DNA of 5,288 nucleotides, taken from assembly GCA_002385985.1 (NCBI GenBank), contig DGEO01000048.1, positions 1-5,288 on the forward strand, read 5' to 3'. This DNA is from Anaerolineaceae bacterium UBA3924. GTDB lineage: Bacteria > Chloroflexota > Anaerolineae > Anaerolineales > Anaerolineaceae. The notes below the pieces were generated by a model. The model was not told the origin of the DNA, made no database searches, and worked only from the letters and a program-made list of their open reading frames with translations. Of the stretch, positions 1 to 5,081 are shown in pieces. The translations under genes and the position numbers were made by a program. The stretch's first letter is position 1, and every line of letters begins with the position of its first letter.

Positions 1-362
1 TTCTCGCCGTCAGAGAGGGTTGCCGGGTCGTCCACAACGCCGCCCTTACCGCCGCCCAGGGGGATGTCGGCCACGGCGCACTTCCAGGTCATCCAGGTGG
101 CCAGGGCGCGAACGGTTTCAAACGTTTCGGCCGGGTGGAAGCGCAGCCCGCCCTTGTTGGGGCCGCGGGCGTCGTTATGCTGCACGCGGAAGCCCTCAAA
201 AACGCGGATGGTGCCGTCATCCATGCGCACCGGGATGCGGAAATGGAACTCGCGCATCGGCCAGCGGAGAATCTCGCGCACCTGGGGATCCAGGTTGAGC
301 AGTTCAGCGACATGGTCGAACTGACGCTGCGCCATCTCAAACGCATTAGTCGTCTCAGACAT
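1..362 (-). CDS. gdhA: Glutamate dehydrogenase, N-terminal part (cut by window edge)
   Basis: This is the first 120 residues of a Glu/Leu/Phe/Val dehydrogenase family enzyme, which reversibly deaminates glutamate to 2-oxoglutarate and ammonia with NAD(P) in the cytoplasm. The substrate-binding domain is clear: GPNKGGLRFHP at residues 67-77, TWKCAVADIP at 92-101 and the family signature PLGGGKGGVVDDP at 101-113. Lysines 70, 94 and 106 have the same spacing (24 and 12) as the glutamate-binding and catalytic lysines K89, K113 and K125 of the Clostridium symbiosum enzyme, so K106 should be catalytic. The start at 362 is supported by AGGAGAG at 371-377, eight bases upstream. Family members are about 410-450 residues, so the dinucleotide-binding domain lies outside the window. 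It is divergent from pcrA. Coenzyme preference cannot be told from this part. The family call is very secure; the gdhA symbol is by family, since gudB or rocG naming is also used. Confidence 0.95.
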   Translation of the reverse strand, partial: MSETTNAFEMAQRQFDHVAELLNLDPQVREILRWPMREFHFRIPVRMDDGTIRVFEGFRVQHNDARGPNKGGLRFHPAETFETVRALATWMTWKCAVADIPLGGGKGGVVDDPATLSDGE

Positions 363-370
363 GATATGCT

Positions 371-400
371 CTCTCCTGATGAAATTGGGAATGGATATTA
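371..400 (-). promoter_or_regulatory. RBS and possible -10 of the glutamate dehydrogenase gene
   Basis: Reading the minus strand, AGGAGAG (371-377) is a good Shine-Dalgarno sequence eight bases before the ATG. Upstream, TAATAT (395-400) matches four of six -10 positions and would give a leader of about 26 bases, but no -35 is visible at the right distance. An alternative is TTGACG (497-502) followed 15 bases later by GATAAG (476-481), which would give a leader of about 110 bases. The ribosome binding site is solid; the choice of promoter is not. Confidence 0.4.
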
Positions 401-562
401 ACGAACTCAACTGCCTTGAGAGGGGCGGCCAGCAGACAGGCGGACAGGCCCGGGGCAGGCTGCTCCTGGTTCAAGCTTATCGCAACCGCACCCCGGCGTC
501 AATATGAGGAAGATAATCCCCACAGGTGATGAAGGGCATTCCCCGGGGCCGCCCGGCGGGCA

Positions 563-571
563 TGGTACAAT
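563..571 (+). promoter_or_regulatory. Extended -10 promoter of pcrA
   Basis: TGGTACAAT is an extended -10 (TGn plus TACAAT, five of six consensus bases). No -35-like hexamer lies 16-18 bases upstream; that stretch is GC palindromes (CCCCGGGG at 541-548 and CCGCC/GGCGG at 549-559). Transcription should begin near 577-579, only about 7-9 bases before the ATG at 586, so the message is nearly leaderless. No Shine-Dalgarno sequence precedes the ATG. Confidence 0.55.
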
Positions 572-585
572 GAGACCCTGAACAA

Positions 586-2832
586 ATGGACTACTTAAAC
601 TCACTCAACTCACAGCAGTATCAGGCCGTGACCGCCGGAACCGGGCAGGTTCTGGTGCTGGCCGGCCCCGGCTCGGGCAAAACCCGCGTGCTCACCCAGC
701 GGGTGGCCTACCTGATCGACGCCATGGGCGTGCGCCCCTCCGCCATTCTGGCGGTGACCTTCACCAACAAGGCCGCCCGCGAGATGGAGGAGCGCGTCAA
801 CAAACTGCTGCCCGGGCGGGCCGGCGGCCTGTGGCTGGGCACCTTCCACGGCGTGTGCGCCCGCATCCTGCGCCGCGAAGCCGCCGATGCCGGGCTGAGC
901 CGCTCCTTTGTCATCTTCGACAGCGACGACCAGCTGGCCATCGTCAAGGCCATCCTGCGCGATCTGGGCATCGACAAACTCAAAGACCCGCGCCTTTCCG
1001 CCTACGCGGTGCACGCGGCCATCTCACGGGCCAAGAACGACCTGATCCTGCCGGAGGATTACCCCATTGGCCTGCGCAGCCGCAAGTACGACGAGGTCTA
1101 CGCCAAGGTCTACCAGCGCTACCAGGCCGAGCTGGACCGCAACCAGGCCGTCGACTTCGACGACCTGCTCATGCGCACCTACTTGCTGCTGAGCGGCAAG
1201 CCCTCGATCCGCGAGCAGTACGCCCGGCGCTTCGAGCACGTGCTGGTCGACGAGTTCCAGGATACCAACCGCCCCCAGTACGAGCTGGTGCGGCTGCTGT
1301 CTTCCTATCATCACAACCTGTTCGTGGTCGGCGACGAGGACCAGTCCATCTACCGCTGGCGCGGGGCCGATTACCACAACATCCTGCGCTTCACCAAAGA
1401 TTACCCCGATCACCAGAAGATCCTGCTGGAACAGAACTACCGCTCCACCCAGACGGTGCTGGACGCCGCCATGGCCGTCATCCGCCGCAACCCCAACCGC
1501 ACCGCCAAGCGCCTGTTCACCCAGCTGGGCCGCGGCACCCGCCTGACGCTCTACGAAGCCGAGGACGACCGCCAGGAGGCCGAGTTTGTGGTCGACACCA
1601 TCCGCGAGACCGCCAGAGGCAAGATCTCGCCGGGCGATTTCGCGGTCATGTACCGCACCAACGCCCAGTCCCGCCTGCTGGAAGAGGCCTTCCTGAGCGC
1701 GGGCATGCCCTACCGCCTGGTCGGGGCGCAGCGCTTCTACGGCCGGCGCGAGGTCAAAGACCTGATCGCCTATTTGCGGCTGATCCAGAACCCCGGCGAC
1801 ACCGTCTCGCTGCTGCGGGTGATCAACACCCCGCCCCGTAAAATCGGCGACAAGACGGTGGGGATGCTGCAGTTCACCGCCGCCGACCTGGAGACCAGCC
1901 CGGGAGAGATCCTGCTCAGCCTGGGCCGCTCCGGTCCCGCCTCGCCGCACTGGGGCCGCTTTGACTCCCGCGCCGCCACCGCCCTGGCCGATTTCGGCGC
2001 GCAGCTGGCCGCCTGGATCGACCTGCGCGATTCCGAGGCGGTTCCGGCCCTGTTCGACCGCATTCTGTCTGACATCCGCTACCAGGAGTTCATCGACGAC
2101 GGCACCGACGAGGGCGAGGACCGCTGGGAGAACGTGCAGGAGCTTCGCCGCCTGGCTTACCAGCAAGAGCAGGGCACCCTGGCCGGATTCCTGGAGCAGA
2201 TCGCGCTGGTCTCCGATCAAGACACGCTGACTGAATCGGGCGACGCGCCCACCCTGCTGACGCTGCACGCCGCCAAGGGGCTGGAGTTCCCCCAGGTGAT
2301 CATCGTCGGGCTGGACGAAGGGGTGCTGCCGCACATCCGGGCCATCGAGAGCGGCGACGCCGAGGAGATGGCCGAAGAACGCCGCCTGTTTTACGTGGGC
2401 ATCACCCGCGCCAAGGAGCGCCTGTATCTGGTGCGTGCCGACCGGCGCGGCGGCTTCCGCGGCTACGAAGAGCAGATAGCCTCCTCCTTCCTGGACGACC
2501 TGCCCGAAGACCTGGTCGAGCGCCGGGGGCCGGCCTCCAGCCGGGCCAGCAGCCGGGCGTACCGCGCCTACCGCCGCGACTCCCAGTGGGACGGCGGCGG
2601 CTCGAACTGGGGCCGCGCCCGCGAGCCCTACACCGTTCCCCCGCCGGCCCGCCCGGCAGCCGCGCAGGAACGCCAGTTCACCCCGGGCATGCGCGTCAGC
2701 CACGCCAGCTGGGGCGAGGGCATGGTGATCGAGAGCCGCCTGATGGACGGCGACGAGATCGTCGACGTGGTCTTCGAGAGCGTGGGCATCAAGCGGGTCA
2801 TGGCCTCGCTGGCCAAGCTGCAGAAGCTCTAG
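586..2832 (+). CDS. pcrA: ATP-dependent DNA helicase PcrA/UvrD (superfamily 1A)
   Basis: A complete 748-residue 3'-5' DNA helicase for nucleotide excision repair, replication restart and clearing of protein-bound DNA. Motifs in order: Q motif (LNSQQYQAVT, 7-16), Walker A AGPGSGKT (26-33, K32), Ia VTFTNKAAR (57-65), Walker B DEFQD (222-226), motif III GDEDQSIYRWRGA (249-261), motif IV EQNYRST (282-288), VGAQRFYGRREVKDL (379-393), motif V TLHAAKGLEF (559-568) and motif VI RLFYVGITRAK (600-610, arginine finger R608). Residues about 650-696 form a Ser/Arg/Gly/Pro-rich linker. Residues 698-748 (FTPGMRVSHASWGEGMV...) are the Tudor-like C-terminal domain that in PcrA contacts RNA polymerase; this and the length favour PcrA/UvrD over Rep. 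An in-frame TGA at 571-573 rules out a longer N-terminus, and ATG 586 is the first possible start. The gene appears monocistronic, with its own promoter and terminator. No motif is damaged. Confidence 0.97.
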   Translation: MDYLNSLNSQQYQAVTAGTGQVLVLAGPGSGKTRVLTQRVAYLIDAMGVRPSAILAVTFTNKAAREMEERVNKLLPGRAGGLWLGTFHGVCARILRREAADAGLSRSFVIFDSDDQLAIVKAILRDLGIDKLKDPRLSAYAVHAAISRAKNDLILPEDYPIGLRSRKYDEVYAKVYQRYQAELDRNQAVDFDDLLMRTYLLLSGKPSIREQYARRFEHVLVDEFQDTNRPQYELVRLLSSYHHNLFVVGDEDQSIYRWRGADYHNILRFTKDYPDHQKILLEQNYRSTQTVLDAAMAVIRRNPNRTAKRLFTQLGRGTRLTLYEAEDDRQEAEFVVDTIRETARGKISPGDFAVMYRTNAQSRLLEEAFLSAGMPYRLVGAQRFYGRREVKDLIAYLRLIQNPGDTVSLLRVINTPPRKIGDKTVGMLQFTAADLETSPGEILLSLGRSGPASPHWGRFDSRAATALADFGAQLAAWIDLRDSEAVPALFDRILSDIRYQEFIDDGTDEGEDRWENVQELRRLAYQQEQGTLAGFLEQIALVSDQDTLTESGDAPTLLTLHAAKGLEFPQVIIVGLDEGVLPHIRAIESGDAEEMAEERRLFYVGITRAKERLYLVRADRRGGFRGYEEQIASSFLDDLPEDLVERRGPASSRASSRAYRAYRRDSQWDGGGSNWGRAREPYTVPPPARPAAAQERQFTPGMRVSHASWGEGMVIESRLMDGDEIVDVVFESVGIKRVMASLAKLQKL

Positions 2833-2865
2833 CGCGCGGAAAACCGTGATCCGATCATCCTGATC

Positions 2866-2902
2866 CGCCCTGTCAGCGACCGCCAGCAGGGCGTTTTTCT
2901 TT
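2866..2902 (+). terminator. Intrinsic terminator of pcrA
   Basis: CGCCCTG (2866-2872) pairs perfectly with CAGGGCG (2887-2893), followed at once by TTTTTCTTT (2894-2902). It begins 33 bases after the pcrA stop. Only the plus strand carries the T tract, so it serves pcrA and not the convergent phosphoesterase gene, for which no terminator is visible. Confidence 0.9.
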
Positions 2903-2910
2903 GCCCGGTA

Positions 2911-4182
2911 TTACATCTCCAGCGCGAAGAAGGGCACCAGCATCTCCTCGGGGCTGAAGGCCCCGTGGCGGCCCAGCAGCGGGTTGTCGCCCTGGCCCCA
3001 CCACAGGTAGGCGTTCCCCTGCGGGATCAGCACCGCGTCCCCCAGGCGGGAGGGCAGTCGCGAGTAGACCTCCCCCGGGCCGAGCAGCCCGCTGGCCAGC
3101 AGGCGTTCGGCGCTGACCATGCGGAACTGACCGGGCCAGTGCTCCTCCACGTAAGCGGCTGCCTCCTCCTGCCGGCCAGGGCGCAGGAATAAATAGGGCA
3201 GGCGCTGCTCGCCGCTGGGCAGCATGGCCAGCATCTCCACAAACGGCAGGTGATTGCGCAGCTCCAGGTTGGGATCTCGCGGGGTGGCGATCTGCCCGTG
3301 GTCGGCGGTCATTAAAAACAGCGTTCCGGAGGGGGCGCCGGCGCGCAGCAGCTCCAGCAGGCGGGCCAGCTGGTAGCTGAACTGGCGGAACTCCAGCGCC
3401 ACGCGCTCGTCGTCGGGGCCGAAGCGGTGCGAGAGGGAGTCGATCTCGGGCCAGTAGAGGTAAATATAGCTGCGCTCGCGCGGCCGGGCGTGCAGCAGAT
3501 CGCGCAGCGAGATGGTCAGGTCGCTCAGCGTGCGGTAGGGCAGCGGCTCCACTTCGGACAGCAGCATCTGCGACAGGCCCGAGCCGGAGATGTAGGCCGG
3601 CTGGAAGGCGTAGGGCGTGACCCCGTGGCGGCGCAGGTACGGGCCGAAGGTGGACACCGGCAGGAAGGCCTCAGGCCGGAAGCCTGCCCGGCGCAGCCCG
3701 CCCGTGTCCCCCTGGAAGGCGGCAGGGGTGTGGGTGATCATATTGGCCACCAGCGAGTACTCGCGCAGGAACAGCTCGTAGCCGGCCACGCCGTGCTCGG
3801 CCGGGCAGGCCCCGGTCCACAGCGTGGTCAGCGCGGCCGAGGTGGTGGAGGGGGCCACGGAGGTCAGCGCCGCCAGCAGGCCCTGGTCGAGCAGCTCAGG
3901 CCAGGGATCGAACTGCTGCAGGGAGCGGAAGAGCCGGTAGCCCAGCCCGTCGAGCAGCAGGTGGATGACGTGGGTGTACGGCCCGGGCAGCCGGTCGAGC
4001 AGCGCGTCGGCCAGGGCCTGCTGGCCGTTCATGGGCGGCAGCTCCAGCCAGTAGGCCGCGCTGGCTGGCAGGCTGTTCACCCCCCAGCCGCTGTAGTGCG
4101 GGCGCACCAGGCCCTCGCCCAGCCCGGGCGCGGCTGCCTGCTCGGCGATCTCGTCCAGCGCCATCCCCGTCACATCCGGCAT
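2911..4182 (-). CDS. Alkaline-phosphatase-superfamily phosphodiesterase / nucleotide pyrophosphatase
   Basis: A complete 423-residue metal-dependent phosphoesterase of the type I phosphodiesterase/nucleotide pyrophosphatase (NPP) branch. All seven two-metal ligands expected in that family can be placed: D78 (LLLDGLG), nucleophile T114 (PSTTSAALTTLWTG, with Thr ten residues before the Gly as in NPP enzymes), D248 and H252 (EIDSLSH), D294 and H295 (TADHGQ) and H406 (GRHG). PAEHGV at 127-132 is the usual P..HG element after the nucleophile. Both metal sites look intact, so an active hydrolase is likely. I see no signal peptide or membrane segment, so it is probably cytoplasmic, unlike many secreted NPPs. 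The ATG at 4182 has a modest GAGG (4188-4191) five bases upstream and a perfect TATAAT further up. It is convergent with pcrA and divergent from the phosphoribosyltransferase gene. The substrate (nucleotide, sugar nucleotide or other diester) cannot be deduced; phosphoglycerate mutase-like or PglZ-like relatives are less likely alternatives. Confidence 0.88.
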   Translation of the reverse strand: MPDVTGMALDEIAEQAAAPGLGEGLVRPHYSGWGVNSLPASAAYWLELPPMNGQQALADALLDRLPGPYTHVIHLLLDGLGYRLFRSLQQFDPWPELLDQGLLAALTSVAPSTTSAALTTLWTGACPAEHGVAGYELFLREYSLVANMITHTPAAFQGDTGGLRRAGFRPEAFLPVSTFGPYLRRHGVTPYAFQPAYISGSGLSQMLLSEVEPLPYRTLSDLTISLRDLLHARPRERSYIYLYWPEIDSLSHRFGPDDERVALEFRQFSYQLARLLELLRAGAPSGTLFLMTADHGQIATPRDPNLELRNHLPFVEMLAMLPSGEQRLPYLFLRPGRQEEAAAYVEEHWPGQFRMVSAERLLASGLLGPGEVYSRLPSRLGDAVLIPQGNAYLWWGQGDNPLLGRHGAFSPEEMLVPFFALEM

Positions 4183-4234
4183 GTTTGCCTCGTTTCGTCT
4201 CCGTCAATCGGGCGGCTTCCCGCTGCCATGCTTC

Positions 4235-4240
4235 ATTATA
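4235..4240 (-). promoter_or_regulatory. -10 element of the phosphoesterase gene
   Basis: On the minus strand this is a perfect TATAAT, followed by G. Transcription should start near 4228, giving a leader of about 46 bases to the ATG at 4182. At the -35 distance (about 4258-4263) the sequence is CGCGGG, which is not a -35; a perfect GC palindrome (4248-4262) covers the spacer instead. Confidence 0.65.
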
Positions 4241-4247
4241 CGTGATT

Positions 4248-4262
4248 GCGGGGCCGCCCCGC
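4248..4262. promoter_or_regulatory. GC palindrome upstream of the phosphoesterase -10
   Basis: GCGGGGC-C-GCCCCGC is a perfect inverted repeat with one central base. It sits 7-21 bases upstream of the minus-strand TATAAT, where the spacer and -35 should be. A protein bound here would block or replace -35 recognition, so an operator is plausible. It could also fold as a tight hairpin if transcribed, but no T tract follows on either strand, so it is not an intrinsic terminator. The function is inferred from position only. Confidence 0.4.
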
Positions 4263-4269
4263 GGAGGGT

Positions 4270-4346
4270 GGTGCGGGGAGCGGCTACTCCCTCAGGGAAC
4301 ACCTCAGCAGAGTACAGGGGGACGAGTTCCCACCCGCACCTTTTTT
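4270..4346 (+). other. Folded element with T tract (candidate structured RNA or attenuator)
   Basis: GGTGCGGG (4270-4277) is perfectly complementary to CCCGCACC (4333-4340), and the second arm is followed at once by TTTTTT (4341-4346). Inside the 55-base enclosed stretch, GGGAAC (4295-4300) pairs with GTTCCC (4326-4331). GGGAG (4276-4280) can pair with CTCCC (4287-4291), sharing two bases with the outer stem. An alternative outer pairing, GGGTGG (4266-4271) with CCACCC (4330-4335), excludes the first. The T tract gives it a plus-strand sense and makes it terminator-like. It lies upstream of the phosphoribosyltransferase -10 (4376), so it is not in that short leader. No clear plus-strand promoter precedes it. 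I do not recognise an RNA family, and chance folding of GC-rich DNA is possible. Confidence 0.35.
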
Positions 4347-4372
4347 CCATCCCGCCGGGACGGTATATCCTT

Positions 4373-4381
4373 TGTTATAAT
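4373..4381 (+). promoter_or_regulatory. Extended -10 promoter of the phosphoribosyltransferase gene
   Basis: TGTTATAAT is a perfect extended -10 (TGn plus TATAAT). No -35 is seen at 4353-4358 (CGCCGG). Transcription should begin near 4388, giving a leader of about 34 bases that contains GAGGA (4407-4411), a Shine-Dalgarno sequence 10 bases before the ATG at 4422. Confidence 0.7.
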
Positions 4382-4421
4382 AATAAGGATATCTCTTCTC
4401 TTATACGAGGACCGTCCCCCC

Positions 4422-4934
4422 ATGCGGCGTGAACTGCTCACCTGGAACGATGTCGAAAAGCTGATCGATCACCTTCTGCCTCAATTTGAAATCGAGTTTG
4501 ACGCCATGATCCTCATTTCGCGTGGGGGGATCATCCCGGGCGGGCTGCTGGCCGAGGCGATGGGCATCACCAGCCTGCTGACGGCCGCTGTCGACTTCCC
4601 CTACGAGGCCGAGCTGGAAAAAGAGCGCGAGAAAACCCGCCTGCTGGCCTGGCCCAAGTTCCTCCAGTTCCCCGACAACTCGCTGCTGCAGGAAAAACGC
4701 CTGCTCATCGTGGACGATGTGTGGGGCTCGGGGCGCACCATCACCGCGGTCAAGAACCGCGTCAACGGGGCCGGGGGCTTCCCCTCCACCTGCGTGCTGC
4801 ACTTCAACCCCTACCGCAACCTGTTCGGCACCGTGCGCCCGGATTACTACGCCGCCATCACCGACGCCTACATCGTCTACCCCTGGGAAGTGGAGCGCGG
4901 CCCCCACTCCAACCTGACCCCGCGCCTCGGCTGA
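4422..4934 (+). CDS. Purine-type (Gpt-like) phosphoribosyltransferase
   Basis: A 170-residue type I phosphoribosyltransferase, expected to join a base to PRPP in the cytoplasm, probably in purine salvage. It aligns by eye along its length with E. coli xanthine-guanine phosphoribosyltransferase (Gpt): LTWNDVEKL (6-14) with VTWDMLQIH, SRGGIIPGGLLA (33-44) with SRGGLVPGALLA, the PRPP loop IVDDVWGSGRT (96-106) with VIDDLVDTGGT, and DAYIVYPWE (148-156) with DTWIEQPWD. D98 and D99 are the PRPP-loop acidic pair. The purine-contacting lysine of Gpt (in FAKP) is replaced by Asn129 (HFNP), and the stacking Trp by Tyr150, so base specificity may differ. The frame is open back to 4185, but that stretch contains the promoter and is not protein-like. 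ATG 4422 has GAGGA (4407-4411) ten bases upstream and matches the Gpt N-terminus. The gene has its own promoter and no operon partner. The fold is secure; the substrate is not. Confidence 0.87.
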   Translation: MRRELLTWNDVEKLIDHLLPQFEIEFDAMILISRGGIIPGGLLAEAMGITSLLTAAVDFPYEAELEKEREKTRLLAWPKFLQFPDNSLLQEKRLLIVDDVWGSGRTITAVKNRVNGAGGFPSTCVLHFNPYRNLFGTVRPDYYAAITDAYIVYPWEVERGPHSNLTPRLG

Positions 4935-4936
4935 GA

Positions 4937-4950
4937 CCCGCCCCTGCGGG
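4937..4950 (+). other. Small hairpin just after the phosphoribosyltransferase stop
   Basis: CCCGC (4937-4941) and GCGGG (4946-4950) form a 5-bp stem with loop CCCT, two bases after the stop codon. No T tract follows. It may help protect the 3' end or act with the next palindrome as a weak terminator; alone it is not convincing. Confidence 0.35.
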
Positions 4951-4960
4951 ATGTGCCCCT

Positions 4961-4980
4961 GTGTGAGACCGGTCTCACAC
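4961..4980. repeat. Perfect 20-bp palindrome
   Basis: GTGTGAGACC is followed directly by its reverse complement GGTCTCACAC, giving an uninterrupted perfect 20-bp palindrome. It lies 26 bases past the phosphoribosyltransferase stop and about 100 bases before the response regulator start. It could be a dimer-bound operator or, as RNA, a hairpin with an 8-bp stem and CCGG loop. No T tract follows on either strand, so it is not a standard intrinsic terminator. A perfect 20-mer is not expected by chance in a window this size; its role is unknown. Confidence 0.75.
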
Positions 4981-5024
4981 GAGGACTGGCCTGCTGACCA
5001 GGGAGAAAACCGGCCGGGCGACGG

Positions 5025-5073
5025 TCGGCAGACAGGCTTGCTCCCGGTATGATCGTACCGATCTGATTGGGAG
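5025..5073 (+). promoter_or_regulatory. Promoter and RBS of the response regulator gene
   Basis: TATGAT (5048-5053, five of six) is a good -10, with a weak -35-like TCGGCA (5025-5030, four of six) at a 17-base spacing. Transcription should start near 5060. GGGAG (5069-5073) is the ribosome binding site, eight bases before the ATG at 5082. The inverted repeat CGGTA/TACCG (5045-5049 and 5056-5060) straddles the -10 and could bind a repressor. Confidence 0.5.
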
Positions 5074-5081
5074 TAAGTTTC

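Noticed and set aside
570..581. ATG inside the pcrA -10 opening a 3-codon frame (M-R-P-stop)
   Set aside because: It lies upstream of the expected transcription start, so it would not be in the message.
580..591. Possible LexA (SOS) half-site GAAC before pcrA
   Set aside because: Only one half is present; the second arm (GTTC) is missing at the needed spacing.
831..1841. 336-codon plus-strand frame inside pcrA
   Set aside because: Arg/Pro/His-rich product typical of an off-frame reading of a GC-rich gene.
1024..2703. 559-codon open frame on the minus strand opposite pcrA
   Set aside because: Its product is low-complexity Gly/Ala/Val/Gln-rich with no recognisable domain, and it lies opposite a helicase with every motif intact. 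It is a shadow of GC-rich codon use.
2847..2867. GATC-rich stretch with TGATCCG twice and a small GATCA/TGATC hairpin
   Set aside because: Short and low in information; it sits just before the pcrA terminator with no supporting context.
3427..4245. 272-codon plus-strand frame opposite the phosphoesterase gene
   Set aside because: Gln/Gly/Arg-rich shadow with no domain; the opposite strand encodes an enzyme with all catalytic residues.
4265..4278. AGGGTGGTGCGGGG resembling the T-box sequence AGGGTGGNACCGCG
   Set aside because: The ACC core is missing, there is no room for a stem I/specifier domain upstream, and the downstream gene is not an aminoacylation or amino acid gene.
4270..4340. 71-base folded stretch of tRNA-like length
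   Set aside because: No TTCRA T-loop, no anticodon arm in the right place and no D-loop GG on either strand.
4185..4421. 79-codon N-terminal extension of the phosphoribosyltransferase frame
   Set aside because: It contains the promoter (TGTTATAAT) and the folded element, its translation is not protein-like, and ATG 4422 has a Shine-Dalgarno sequence and matches the Gpt N-terminus.
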